Assembly (NCBI RefSeq): GCF_000317025.1
Contig: NC_019689.1
Location: 1,713,501-1,777,500, forward strand
Length of the DNA stretch: 64,000 bases
Reading direction: 5' to 3'
Source of the DNA: Pleurocapsa sp. PCC 7327
GTDB lineage: Bacteria; Cyanobacteriota; Cyanobacteriia; Cyanobacteriales; Microcystaceae
Numbering within the stretch: the stretch's first letter is position 1; every line of letters begins with the position of its first letter. Shown here in pieces: positions 18,141 to 27,746 of this stretch. Both the position numbers and the translations under genes were made by a program. The notes under the pieces were generated by a model, which saw nothing but the letters and a program-made list of their open reading frames with translations, was not told the origin of the DNA and searched no databases.

Positions 18141-18464
18141 TTAGCAGCAGCTACGGCAAGCAGATGCTACGTCCACTCCGCCTAAACTCCAAGCGCTAAT
18201 CTGTTCGTCGCTTAAATCGCTAGGTTTGGGGGGCAGATTGATTTGGTAGATGGTCATGCCGTCAGCTCCTTGAAGAACTGGAGCATTGGTCGAATCTTGA
18301 TTGACAACGATTTTTACAAAATCTTCAATGAAAACTCCCGCTTCGCGAAGAATTTCAGTTGGTTCGCTGATGAAACGCTTGCGAAATTCATCGTCCATCC
18401 ATGCTTTGGCAACAAGTTTGGACACAGTGACTTCTAAAGATTTTAAATTTTTCGTTAAGTTCAT
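18141..18464 (-). CDS. NHLP-type TOMM precursor peptide
   Basis: 107 residues, start supported by TGAGGAT about six bases before the ATG. Residues about 12-45 (VTVSKLVAKAWMDDEFRKRF and on) match nitrile hydratase-like leader peptides (NHLP), which derive from the nitrile hydratase alpha subunit. Residues about 75-95 carry NLPPKPSDLSDEQIS, the conserved leader end. After a GG pair the last 11 residues are VDVASACRSCC, a candidate core with three Cys and two Ser that YcaO could heterocyclise. The neighbouring same-strand genes are a protease, YcaO fusion, amidohydrolase and SagB. The cleavage site at GG and the modified residues are inference. Confidence 0.9.
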   Translation of the reverse strand: MNLTKNLKSLEVTVSKLVAKAWMDDEFRKRFISEPTEILREAGVFIEDFVKIVVNQDSTNAPVLQGADGMTIYQINLPPKPSDLSDEQISAWSLGGVDVASACRSCC

Positions 18465-19182
18465 TATCGATCCTCACTGATATTTGTGTAGAATGCGTCC
18501 TAATTTACATAGCATTTTTAAGATTGGTCGAGCGTAATATTACTGAAATTGAAAGTTCAATTTCTTGAAAAAATACCGAACAACTTTAATGAGTTCTGGA
18601 AAATTCTACGTAATTTCACGGAGAATTCAGCTCTCGATCGCTTGTTGCATTTTAAGATTTATGAAATTATTCAATTTAGTCAGAAGCTTGAAACTCATAT
18701 CTGATAAGTCCTAATTCATTATTATAGGTATTTTTAACTAAAAAGTATACAAATCAAATTATTCAATAATTAGATAATCTATTTTTATCACTCTAAACTT
18801 CTATCTTAGTTTGTTTTTAAGTATATTTGCGAGTGCGATTGAGTTAAAAGCATATTTAACTTGCATAAAATAAAAATATTGCTGATAGAAGGCAATCGCG
18901 CTGGGGCAATCGCACTTTTAACATCTTTAACCATAAATGACTCTGTCTTTCTGCAACAGCTTAGAGCCAATCCCGTTACTAACTCGATTGCGATTGTTCT
19001 ACTAACGGCTAAAGCAGTTTGCAATCGCAGGAGCAATCGAGAAACCTTTCTTCCCTCACGATCTTCCTCGTCAGATTGTTAATTTTCTGGACTGGAATTG
19101 GGCATATTTAAGTACGCTATCCTTTAGCGTCAGATGCATCGATTTACACGTAGGTTATTGACTCGCTGGAGGAAAAAGAACC
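18465..19182. other. Divergent intergenic region between the TOMM locus and the hybrid kinase
   Basis: About 718 bp. The first 350 bp are strongly AT-rich and presumably hold the promoter of the minus-strand TOMM locus, but I cannot assign -35/-10 boxes with confidence. From 18861 the sequence holds a decayed receiver-domain fragment, listed separately. Confidence 0.5.
18861..19140 (+). pseudogene. Decayed response-regulator receiver fragment
   Basis: The frame from 18861 reads KIKILLIEGNRAGAIALLTSL, like the first strand and helix of a receiver domain. It then jumps to LRANPVTNSIAIVLLTAKAV, like the LRxxPxTxxIPIILLTAKA segment around the fourth and fifth strands. The phospho-aspartate region between them is missing. 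After about 19045 the match continues in another frame (LPHDLPRQIVNFLDWNWAYL), like the KPF...LDW C-terminal helix of cyanobacterial receivers. So there is an internal deletion plus a frameshift, directly upstream of the kinase gene at 19183. Confidence 0.55.
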
Positions 19183-22100
19183 ATGTTAGTTCAGTCAGGA
19201 TACCAAATTAAAGATAAAATTTCCGCTGGTATTAGTACAGATATTTATCGAGGATACGACGAGCAAACGCGAAAGCCAGTTATTATTAAAGCCATTAACA
19301 CCGAGTACCCAACTTTCCAAGCAATTGCGCGCTTGCGATATGAGTATGAAATTATTCGCAATTTGGATTGTCAGGGCATTGTCAAACCTTACCGCCTAGA
19401 GAAGTATCGCAATGGGTTGGCTCTGATCTTAGAAGATTTTGGCGGTCAATCTCTCAAGCAAGTGCTTGCCTCTCAATCTATTTCTCTAAAAGAATGTCTG
19501 CGAATCGCGATCTCGATCGTAGAAACTCTGGGCAAACTACACGAGATCCCAATCCTTCACAAAGATATCAACCCTTCCAATATCATTATTAATCGCGCAA
19601 CAGGCGAGGTCAAAATAACTGACTTCAGCATTGCTTCGCGCCTGTCTCATGAAAATCCAACCATTTGCCATCCTAACCTACTTGAAGGAACTCCTGCCTA
19701 TATTTCACCAGAACAAACTGGGAGAATGAACCGCTCGATTGACTACCGCACCGATTTCTATTCCTTAGGCGTTACGCTCTATGAAATGCTAACGGGTAGA
19801 TTGCCCTTCGAGTCTACCGATCTCATGGAGTTAGTTCACTGCCATCTGGCTAAATTTCCCGTCCCCCCCCATCAGCTTAACCGAGAGATTCCGGAAGCGG
19901 TTTCGTCGATTGTCATGAAACTTTTGGCTAAAAAAGCTGAAGAAAGATACCAAAGCGCTACTGGACTCAAAGCCGACTTAGAGACTTGTACCTATCAGCT
20001 ACAGACAACTGGAATCATTAACAACTTTCCCCTGGGACAGCGTGACAGAGGGAGTCAACTACAAATTCCGCAGAAACTTTACGGGCGTGAAAACGAGGTA
20101 CAAACCCTATTGGATGCCTTCGAGCGAGTGCGTCAAGGGACAGTCGAGCTAGTGCTAGTTTCAGGTTATTCGGGGATTGGAAAAACCTCAGTCATTAATG
20201 AAGTACAAAAACCGATTGTCGAAACGCGAGGGTATTTTATTGCTGGCAAGTTCGATCAACTGAAGCGCAATAGTCCTTATGCTGCTCTAATTCAGGCTTT
20301 TAGAGATTTAATTCGTCAGTTGTTGACAGAAAGCACCGATGTGCTGGCGATTTGGAAAGAGAAGCTGTTGCATGCCCTCGAAACCAACGCTCAGATCCTT
20401 ATCGATCTCATTCCTGAAATCGAACTGATTATCGGCAGTCAGCCTAAAGTTGCCTCGCTACCGCCTTTTGAGGCACAAAATCGATTTAATCGGGTGTTTC
20501 AAAAATTTCTCGGCGTTTTTACACAACCCGAACATCCTTTGGTTTTATTTCTCGACGATTTACAGTGGGCAGATCTAGCCTCTCTTGAATTATTGCAAAC
20601 TTTGATGACAAATAGCGATCGCCAATATCTATTAACGATTGCAGCCTATCGCGATAACGAAGTCAGTCCGACTCATCCCTCGATTCAAATCTTTGAGAAA
20701 ATTCTCAAAGCTGGCGTTGCTGTCAACCATATTGTTATTAAGCCTCTGGAAAAGGAACATGTTAATCAGTTAGTGGCAGAAACTCTTAACGATTCCGTAG
20801 AAACAACCGATTTCGCGTTTTTACTGTTCAATAAAACCCAAGGCAATCCGTTTTTCATCGCGCAACTCCTCAAAACCCTGCACTCCGAAAAATTACTGAC
20901 TTACAACCTTGATAAGGATAGATGGCAGTGGGACATCGAGAAGATTCAAGCGGTTGGCATCGCTGATTATCATGTAGTCGAACTTATTGCTAGAAATATC
21001 GGCAAGCTTTCAGAAACGACACAGCAGGTTCTCAAGTTAGCGGCTTGTTTTGGTAACCAATTTAACCTCAAAATGTTGGCAATTGTTAATGAAGAATCGG
21101 CTAAAGTTATAGCAGAAAAGCTATGGGAAGCTATCCAAACCGGGTTAATTTTACCTACTAGCAAAGCATGCCAAATTTTTTTGGCGTGCGAACAAGAGGA
21201 ACTCGCGATCGCAAACGATCTTAACGTCAATTACAAATTTTTACACGATCGCGTCCAGCAAGCAGCCTACTCTCTATTTTCCGAATTTGAGAAAAAAATA
21301 ACCCATCTCAAAATCGGTCAATTTTTGCTAAAAAATACAACTTTTCAAGAGAGAAAAGAAAACATTTTTGCTGTGGTTAATCAACTCAATTACAGCATCG
21401 ATTTACTTACCGATCGCTCAGAAAAAGACGAGCTAGCTAAACTCAATTTAATCGCAGGTCAGCAAGCCAAGGCTACGACAGCTTATGAAGCGGCTCTTAA
21501 TTATTTAAATTTAAGTTTGCAACTTCTAGCAATCGATAGCTGGAGTTACAATTATGACTTTACGTTGGAGCTTTACCTTGAAACAATAGAAGTCGAATAT
21601 CTCAACAGTAATTTTGAGCGCTCTAATGTTTTAGCTGAAATAGCTCTTCAACAAGTTACAACCTTGCTTGAAAAGATTAAAATTTATGAGTTACAAATTT
21701 ATGCTTGTATCGCTCAAAATAGAATGCAAACAGCACTCGATATTGGATTGCAAGTTTTAGAAAAGCTTGATATTCAACTAGAGAAAGAATCGCCTCAAAT
21801 TGATGCGATCGAGGAGCTGGCATTTCTGCCAGAAATGAGCGATCCTTATAAACTATCTGCTTCTAAAGTTTTAATAGCTCTTGCCGATCCGGCTTACGTT
21901 GCTCGTCCCGATCTTCTGCCGTCGCTTATCTTTACTCAGATCGCTCTTTATTTCCGATATGGAAATCCGCCTCAAGCTGCTTACACTTATGTTTATTACG
22001 GTCTATTATTATGTAGTTCTCTTTCCGATATCGAGGCTGGATATCGATTTGGTCAACTCGCTTTAAAATTGTTAGAAGAATCTAATAATCAAGCGCTTAA

Positions 22101-24372
22101 AGCCAAGGTATTCAATGAGTTTTATGGTTTTATAAAACATTGGAAAGAACCTCTTAGAGAAACAATAGAACCTTTAGAGAAGACTTTTCAGACTGGAATC
22201 GAAATTGGGGATTTACTCTTTGCCGGATATGCAGGTTTAATTTATTGTACTAATCTATTTTTTCTCGGAGAATATCTAGAAAATATCGAACAAAAGCAGG
22301 AAATTTATCTTAAACAGTTACAGAAACTAAACCTAAAATATCATGTTTATTATGGTAATATTGGTAGGCAGCTAACCTTAAACTTAATGGGTAAATCCGA
22401 AGATCGTTCACAGTTGATTGGCGAAGCATTTAATGAATCAGAAATGCTACCAATTTTAAAAGAAACAAATAATCAAACCTCTCTGTTTTATGTATATTTA
22501 TGCAAATTGATTTTGCTTTATCTATTTAAACAATCCGATTTAGCTATTGTAAAGGCTAGGGAAGCAGAAAAATACGAGCAAGCTGTGTCTGGTTTGTTAA
22601 CGGTTGCTCAATACTATTTTTATTATTCTCTCGCTCTCTTGGCTCAATATTCTCATGCCAACGAGCGAGAACAAAACGAGTTGTTGAAACAGGTAGCGAC
22701 CAACCAAGAAAAAATGAAGCATTGGGCGCATCATGCTCCATCTAATTTCAAGAATAAGTATGAGTTGGTAGAAGCAGAAAAGGCGCGAGTATTGGGTCAA
22801 ACTGGGGAAGCTATGGAGTTTTACGATCGCGCCATTTCAGGAGCAAAAGAACAAGGATTTATCCATGAAGAAGCCATAGCAAACGAACTAGCTGCCGAGT
22901 TTTACCTATCGATTAGCAAAGAGAAAATTGCTCGGACTTATCTAACAGATGCTTACTACAGATATACTCACTGGGGCGCTTTAGCAAAAGTAAAAGATTT
23001 GGAATCTAGATATCCTCAATTTTTGTCTCAAACTTCTACTCACAAAACAACTACTACTCAAGCGAATTCGATAATAAGTCCGACAGTAACGCTAAGTGTA
23101 GAAACATTAGACTTATATAGCGCGATCAAAGCCTCCCAAACCATCTCGCAAGAAATTATTTTAGATAAGCTGCTAGAGAAATTGATGAAAATTATTCTAG
23201 AAAATGCTGGGGCACAAATTGGGGTTTTCATCTTATCTAAAGAAGGCAAATTAATCCTAGAAGTGGCTAGTTCGGAAATTAGAGGTGGCGTAACGATGCG
23301 AGCGGTTATTCCAGTTGAAAAATGTCAAAAGCTGCCATTATCAATCATTAATTATGTAGCTAGAACCAAAGAAACTTTTATTTTAAAAAAATCTGTCAAT
23401 GATTCTATCTTTGTTAGCGATCCCTACATTCAACAGCATCAACCTAAGTCGATTTTATGTTTCCCGATTTGCACTCAAGGTAAACTCATTGGCATCGTTT
23501 ACTTGGAAAATAATCTCACTCCTGATGCTTTTACAAGCGATCGCATAGAAATTCTAAAACTTTTAAGTCCTCAAATGGCAATTTCTTTAGAAAATGCCAT
23601 GCTTTACCGCAATTTACAGCAATCTCAAGCCAGAGAACGAGCCGCACAGCAAATGCGAAAGGTTCTAGAAAAAGAAAAGGAACTTAACGAACTTAAATCT
23701 CGCTTTGTTTCTATGACTTCCCACGAGTTTCGCACGCCGCTAGCTACTATTATGGGCTATGTCGAACTCTTCAAATACTACAGCCATAACTGGAGCGAAG
23801 AGAAAAAACAGGACTATCTCGATCGGATTCAATCCGCTGTCCGACACATGACGAATTTACTCGATGATGTGTTGCTATTCAATAAAGCAGAAGCTAAAAA
23901 ATTGGAATTGAATCCTTCGCTACTGAATCTCCAACAATTCTGTCACACTTTGGCTGAAGAAATCCAGCTAGGAGTTAAAACCCAACAAACAATTGCCTTT
24001 TCTTGTCAGGGTAATTGTACTGAAGCTTACATGGATGAAAAACTGCTCGGACACATCCTTGGCAATTTGCTTTCAAATGCCATTAAGTATTCCCCAGCAG
24101 ACAGCACCGTGGAGTTTAGGTTAACCTGTCAGGAAGGCGAAGCGACTTTCCAGATTCAAGATCGAGGAATCGGCATTCCTGAAGAAGACCTACCACGACT
24201 GTTTGAGCCTTTCCATCGCGCTAAAAATGCTAGTAAAATCTCAGGGACTGGACTGGGACTGGCAATTGTCAAAAAATCTGTAGATTTGCATGGCGGAAAA
24301 ATTGCCGTTAACAGCAAAGTCGGCACAGGAACAACGTTTACAGTCACTATTCCACTCACCCAGAAAAACTAG
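19183..24372 (+). CDS. Ser/Thr kinase - ATPase - GAF - histidine kinase hybrid
   Basis: 1729 residues, ATG preceded by GGAGG. Residues about 1-270 form a Ser/Thr kinase domain with Lys in VIIKAI, LHKDINPSN (about 123-131, in place of HRDLKPxN) and DFSIA (about 147, in place of DFG). About 290-560 is a STAND/AAA16-type ATPase with Walker A GYSGIGKTS (about 327) and VLFLDDLQWAD. About 600-1280 is a helical repeat region. About 1325-1470 is GAF. The histidine kinase follows, with phospho-acceptor SHEFRTP (about 1513), N box NLLSNAIKYSP and G boxes DRGIGIPEE and GTGLGLAIVK. No transmembrane segment and no C-terminal receiver are present. Such hybrids are common in filamentous cyanobacteria; the signal is unknown. 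The receiver-kinase gene 265 bp downstream is a candidate partner. Confidence 0.93.
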   Translation: MLVQSGYQIKDKISAGISTDIYRGYDEQTRKPVIIKAINTEYPTFQAIARLRYEYEIIRNLDCQGIVKPYRLEKYRNGLALILEDFGGQSLKQVLASQSISLKECLRIAISIVETLGKLHEIPILHKDINPSNIIINRATGEVKITDFSIASRLSHENPTICHPNLLEGTPAYISPEQTGRMNRSIDYRTDFYSLGVTLYEMLTGRLPFESTDLMELVHCHLAKFPVPPHQLNREIPEAVSSIVMKLLAKKAEERYQSATGLKADLETCTYQLQTTGIINNFPLGQRDRGSQLQIPQKLYGRENEVQTLLDAFERVRQGTVELVLVSGYSGIGKTSVINEVQKPIVETRGYFIAGKFDQLKRNSPYAALIQAFRDLIRQLLTESTDVLAIWKEKLLHALETNAQILIDLIPEIELIIGSQPKVASLPPFEAQNRFNRVFQKFLGVFTQPEHPLVLFLDDLQWADLASLELLQTLMTNSDRQYLLTIAAYRDNEVSPTHPSIQIFEKILKAGVAVNHIVIKPLEKEHVNQLVAETLNDSVETTDFAFLLFNKTQGNPFFIAQLLKTLHSEKLLTYNLDKDRWQWDIEKIQAVGIADYHVVELIARNIGKLSETTQQVLKLAACFGNQFNLKMLAIVNEESAKVIAEKLWEAIQTGLILPTSKACQIFLACEQEELAIANDLNVNYKFLHDRVQQAAYSLFSEFEKKITHLKIGQFLLKNTTFQERKENIFAVVNQLNYSIDLLTDRSEKDELAKLNLIAGQQAKATTAYEAALNYLNLSLQLLAIDSWSYNYDFTLELYLETIEVEYLNSNFERSNVLAEIALQQVTTLLEKIKIYELQIYACIAQNRMQTALDIGLQVLEKLDIQLEKESPQIDAIEELAFLPEMSDPYKLSASKVLIALADPAYVARPDLLPSLIFTQIALYFRYGNPPQAAYTYVYYGLLLCSSLSDIEAGYRFGQLALKLLEESNNQALKAKVFNEFYGFIKHWKEPLRETIEPLEKTFQTGIEIGDLLFAGYAGLIYCTNLFFLGEYLENIEQKQEIYLKQLQKLNLKYHVYYGNIGRQLTLNLMGKSEDRSQLIGEAFNESEMLPILKETNNQTSLFYVYLCKLILLYLFKQSDLAIVKAREAEKYEQAVSGLLTVAQYYFYYSLALLAQYSHANEREQNELLKQVATNQEKMKHWAHHAPSNFKNKYELVEAEKARVLGQTGEAMEFYDRAISGAKEQGFIHEEAIANELAAEFYLSISKEKIARTYLTDAYYRYTHWGALAKVKDLESRYPQFLSQTSTHKTTTTQANSIISPTVTLSVETLDLYSAIKASQTISQEIILDKLLEKLMKIILENAGAQIGVFILSKEGKLILEVASSEIRGGVTMRAVIPVEKCQKLPLSIINYVARTKETFILKKSVNDSIFVSDPYIQQHQPKSILCFPICTQGKLIGIVYLENNLTPDAFTSDRIEILKLLSPQMAISLENAMLYRNLQQSQARERAAQQMRKVLEKEKELNELKSRFVSMTSHEFRTPLATIMGYVELFKYYSHNWSEEKKQDYLDRIQSAVRHMTNLLDDVLLFNKAEAKKLELNPSLLNLQQFCHTLAEEIQLGVKTQQTIAFSCQGNCTEAYMDEKLLGHILGNLLSNAIKYSPADSTVEFRLTCQEGEATFQIQDRGIGIPEEDLPRLFEPFHRAKNASKISGTGLGLAIVKKSVDLHGGKIAVNSKVGTGTTFTVTIPLTQKN

Positions 24373-24399
24373 AATTAGTCATTTTTGAAGTCGCAAGTC

Positions 24400-24500
24400 G
24401 GAATTCGGAATTCGGAAGTAAAAACAAAGGACTTTCAACACTCGACAAATGACATCGGACAAGTGACCAATGACAAAGGACAAATGACCTGAAACTAAAA
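24400..24500. repeat. STRR-like tract upstream of the receiver-kinase gene
   Basis: Repeats of GACAAATGACA and GACCAATGACAAAGG with GGAATTCGGAATTCGG just before. It is of the same family as the tract at 13204-13290. Confidence 0.6.
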
Positions 24501-24637
24501 ACTCTAAAACTCTCGGTTAGTTAAATTGCATAAAATTTTTTCAAACTAGAGCTAGAAATTGTTATTTCCGAGAAATTTTAGGGAACTTTATTTTTAGCTG
24601 GCTCTATGTACAAGTTTTGTTGAGGAAGACGACTGCT

Positions 24638-25732
24638 ATGACCAAAATTTTAGTTATTGAAGACGACAATGAGCTTCGCAATATTATTAGTGAAGTCCTC
24701 TGTGCCGAGAATTTTAGTGTCATTGAGGCAGAAGATGGCAATATCGGCGTGCAATTAGCGCAAGAAGAGCTTCCCGATCTGATTATTTGCGATATTATGC
24801 TTCCATCGCTCGATGGTTACGGCGTACTGTACGAAATTCGTTCTATCCCATCTCTCCAGATGGTTCCTTTCATTTTCTTGACGGCTAAATCTACCAAAAC
24901 TGACTTGCGCTTGGGAATGGAATTGGGAGCAGATGATTATTTAACCAAACCATTTACTAGAGACGAATTACTAGGAGCCATCACAACGCGCTTGGCAAAG
25001 CAAGTAGCGATTGAACGAGAGTCTCAAAAAAAACTGGACGACCTACGCGATCGTATCACCTACGCGCTCCCCCACGAGTTTCGGACGCCTCTCAATTCTA
25101 TTCTTAATAACTCCAAATTACTCTTAGAAAACTACCGCGATACAGAGCCAGAAGAAGCTTTGGCAATGTTAAAAGATATCCATCATTCCGGTCAACTTTT
25201 ATATCGACTCGTTCAAAACTTTTTGCTATATGGACAACTCATACAACTAGGAAAAGATCCCGAACGAGTCAGAAAATTGAGCAATGCCAATGAAAAAAGT
25301 TTTTCTAAAAAAATCATCGAACAAATTGCTCTCCAAAAGGCTATAGAATTCAATCGAGAAGAAGATTTGCAATTAGATTTACAAGAGGCAGTAATTCCCA
25401 TCTCCGAACGAAAGCTTGGGAAAATTGTCGAAGAAATCATTGATAACGCCTTTAAATTCTCAAGCGCGGGAACTCCAGTTCAAATTCGTAGTTTTTTGCA
25501 GGACAATAATTTCCAACTATTTATTATCGATTTTGGACGAGGCATGACAACAGAGCAAATTGCTAATCTGGGAGCTTATATGCAATTTGAACGGAAGATT
25601 TATGCCCAACAAGGTTCTGGTTTAGGATTGACGATTGCTAAACTAATGATTGAATTATATGGCGGAGAATTAAAAATTGAAAGTATCCCAGATAAACAAA
25701 CAATCGTTCATGTTATTTGTCCAGCAAATTAA
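24638..25732 (+). CDS. Receiver domain fused to a histidine kinase
   Basis: 364 residues from the ATG at 24638. A TTG at 24617 would add seven residues; MTKILVIEDD is the conserved receiver start. The receiver (about 1-120) has the acidic pair ED/D at 8-10, phospho-acceptor Asp52 (LIICDIMLP), Thr in FLTAKS and Lys in YLTKPF. The HisKA motif LPHEFRTPLNS has His146. The HATPase domain has IIDNAFKFS, DFGRGMTTEQ (a variant of DxGxG) and GSGLGLTIAKLM. It is soluble, with no input domain other than the receiver. It is encoded just downstream of the 1729-residue hybrid kinase in the same direction, so the receiver may accept phosphate from that kinase; this is inference. Confidence 0.92.
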   Translation: MTKILVIEDDNELRNIISEVLCAENFSVIEAEDGNIGVQLAQEELPDLIICDIMLPSLDGYGVLYEIRSIPSLQMVPFIFLTAKSTKTDLRLGMELGADDYLTKPFTRDELLGAITTRLAKQVAIERESQKKLDDLRDRITYALPHEFRTPLNSILNNSKLLLENYRDTEPEEALAMLKDIHHSGQLLYRLVQNFLLYGQLIQLGKDPERVRKLSNANEKSFSKKIIEQIALQKAIEFNREEDLQLDLQEAVIPISERKLGKIVEEIIDNAFKFSSAGTPVQIRSFLQDNNFQLFIIDFGRGMTTEQIANLGAYMQFERKIYAQQGSGLGLTIAKLMIELYGGELKIESIPDKQTIVHVICPAN

Positions 25733-26169
25733 GGGAAAAGCAATTGCACTTTTAGTCACGAGCGATCTAGGCATCCGCTAATAGGTTATCTTAAAAGTAG
25801 AAAATGTGCAAGGTACTTCGCCGCGAGACAGCGGAGCCTGAAAAGCACTTCGTCATGTTGAGCGTAGCGATCGCGAAGCAAAACATCTACCAATTCGCAA
25901 TTAGCGATTATCAGTTCACAATTGGGAAATAGAGATAGATTCTAGCTAGAAATTCAATGTTTTTATATTTTAATGGCGAATTGCGAATTATCAATTAGTC
26001 AGCAGTTCTGAACGATATAATCTCCCGTTTCTTGTCCGTCAGAGTAGGATGATTATGTAGCCCAGCTACGGTCTGAGATCGGAATTAGCGCTGACACGCG
26101 AATCAATTTAGCAAGCTACTGTAAGTGTAAGCGCAACTCGATCGCTCCCATAGCAAGAGCCGTTCGTCA
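25733..26169. other. 437-bp intergenic region with repeat copy
   Basis: Holds dispersed repeat copy B (25797-25900) and AATTGCGAATTATCAATTAG-type repeats. The remainder (about 26020-26169) has no recognisable feature; it must contain the metallophosphoesterase promoter. Confidence 0.5.
25797..25900 (-). repeat. Dispersed intergenic repeat, copy B
   Basis: Reverse complement of the repeat at 11566-11688 over about 105 bp, with about ten differences by eye. It includes the segment GAAGTGCTTTTCAG followed by CTCCGCTGTCTCGCGGCG in minus-strand reading. Confidence 0.75.
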
Positions 26170-27744
26170 ATGCCATTCGTATCAGATCCGCCAATTGCCG
26201 TCAAAATTCAAAAGATGAAACAGCGACTGCGGTGGGATGACCCCGCGATCGTACAAAGAGAGATCGATCGCACTCGATTTGTTCTAGATGACGGTAGCAG
26301 CGATGGCCCGGAGTTTTCTTTCCTCGTCATCGGCGATACGGGAACGGGAATCCAAACTCATAACGCACAACGGCAGGTTGCCCAGCACATGCTACCCCAC
26401 TTGGATTCTTGTCGCTTCGTACTACATACAGGCGATGTGGTTTACTTAGTAGGCTCTAGCGAATTTTATCGAGATAACTTCATCAATCCCTACAAAGAAC
26501 TTTTAGTCGGCGGCGATCGACCCGAAAAAATTGCCTACGATCGCATGGTTTTTAAAGTCCCAATGTTTCTCGTGCCTGGCAATCATGATTACTACGATTT
26601 GCCTTTTCTAGAGGGATTATTTGCGGGATTGACTTTACCCCTGCGTCGTCGGCTAGTCAAGTTCAAATTGGATTTCGATGTCGGATGGCACGGTTCGTAT
26701 CAAGGTAAGGCATACGCTCAGGCATTTTTAGATTGTTGGGATCGCTTTGAATCTAGAGACAATCTCGTTCGGCATCTAGAGCAACACTATACTGTCAAAA
26801 CCGATACGGGTTGGTGCTTGCGCTATCAACCGGGACAATTTACTCGCTTGCCCAATCGTTATTACACCTTTCGTTACGGTGGTATTGACTTTTTTGCCCT
26901 TGACTCGAATACCTTCAACGCGCCTCAGCCAATTTCCAAGACAAGCGAAGGATTGACCCATCGTCGTTCTCTAGAAGAATTGCGATCGCACTTTGAGAGG
27001 GAAAAACAAGAACTAATGCAAGCTGCCGAGCGCTTGAACCCCGATCTCCCCGACGATGCCGAACAGCTCGACGACATGCGAGCTAAAATCGAACAAATCG
27101 ACGAAGTCATCCTCGATATTGACAAACAGCTAGAGGCGCGGGAAACGCAAGCGATCGATTCAGAACAACTCGATTGGCTGCAACAGCGATTAATCGATTC
27201 TTGGAATAAGGCTGACGTGAGAGGCCGAGTCCTCTTTTTCCATCACCCCCCTTATGTCACTGAAGCTACTAAATGGAATCTGGCACAAACCCTAGAAATT
27301 CGCCATCACTTGCGACGAGTCTTCGATAATGTTGCGGCTGCACTCGGTTCCCTCAGAGGCGATCGCCCGCTTGTCGATCTGATTCTCAACGGTCACGCAC
27401 ACTGCCTCGAATACATCCGCACCCTCGATACCGGACGCGCCGACTCTCATCTAAACTGTATCGTCTGCGGAGGTAGCGGCTATAGTTTGCGCCGCCAGCG
27501 TCAAGAGGGATCGGATTTAATGGAAACCTTTTGGGAGGAAGGAGACAGAAGGGCTCGACTAGTAGCGCGATCGCAGCTATTTGTCGGACGGAGTGGACAA
27601 GGTTCCAAAAAGCGTCGTCCTTACTCATTCTTGCGCATCGATGTACGGGAAGGAACGCCACCCCAATTCGTCGTCAGAGTGTTTATTAGCGAACGATTTC
27701 AGCATCAATGGTACGAGAGCGAGCTACAGCCATTTACGATTTAA
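26170..27744 (+). CDS. Calcineurin-like metallophosphoesterase
   Basis: 524 residues. The metallophosphatase motifs appear in order: GDTGTG (about 57), HTGDVVY (about 93), GNHDYY (about 139), FFHHPPY (about 357) and NGHAHCLEY (about 412), supplying the two-metal ligands. An inserted charged helical stretch, probably coiled coil, occupies about 260-325 (HFEREKQELMQAAERL...). No signal peptide or membrane helix is present. It is convergent with the prs paralogue, with only two bases between the stop codons. The substrate is not predictable. Confidence 0.9.
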   Translation: MPFVSDPPIAVKIQKMKQRLRWDDPAIVQREIDRTRFVLDDGSSDGPEFSFLVIGDTGTGIQTHNAQRQVAQHMLPHLDSCRFVLHTGDVVYLVGSSEFYRDNFINPYKELLVGGDRPEKIAYDRMVFKVPMFLVPGNHDYYDLPFLEGLFAGLTLPLRRRLVKFKLDFDVGWHGSYQGKAYAQAFLDCWDRFESRDNLVRHLEQHYTVKTDTGWCLRYQPGQFTRLPNRYYTFRYGGIDFFALDSNTFNAPQPISKTSEGLTHRRSLEELRSHFEREKQELMQAAERLNPDLPDDAEQLDDMRAKIEQIDEVILDIDKQLEARETQAIDSEQLDWLQQRLIDSWNKADVRGRVLFFHHPPYVTEATKWNLAQTLEIRHHLRRVFDNVAAALGSLRGDRPLVDLILNGHAHCLEYIRTLDTGRADSHLNCIVCGGSGYSLRRQRQEGSDLMETFWEEGDRRARLVARSQLFVGRSGQGSKKRRPYSFLRIDVREGTPPQFVVRVFISERFQHQWYESELQPFTI

Positions 27745-27746
27745 CC

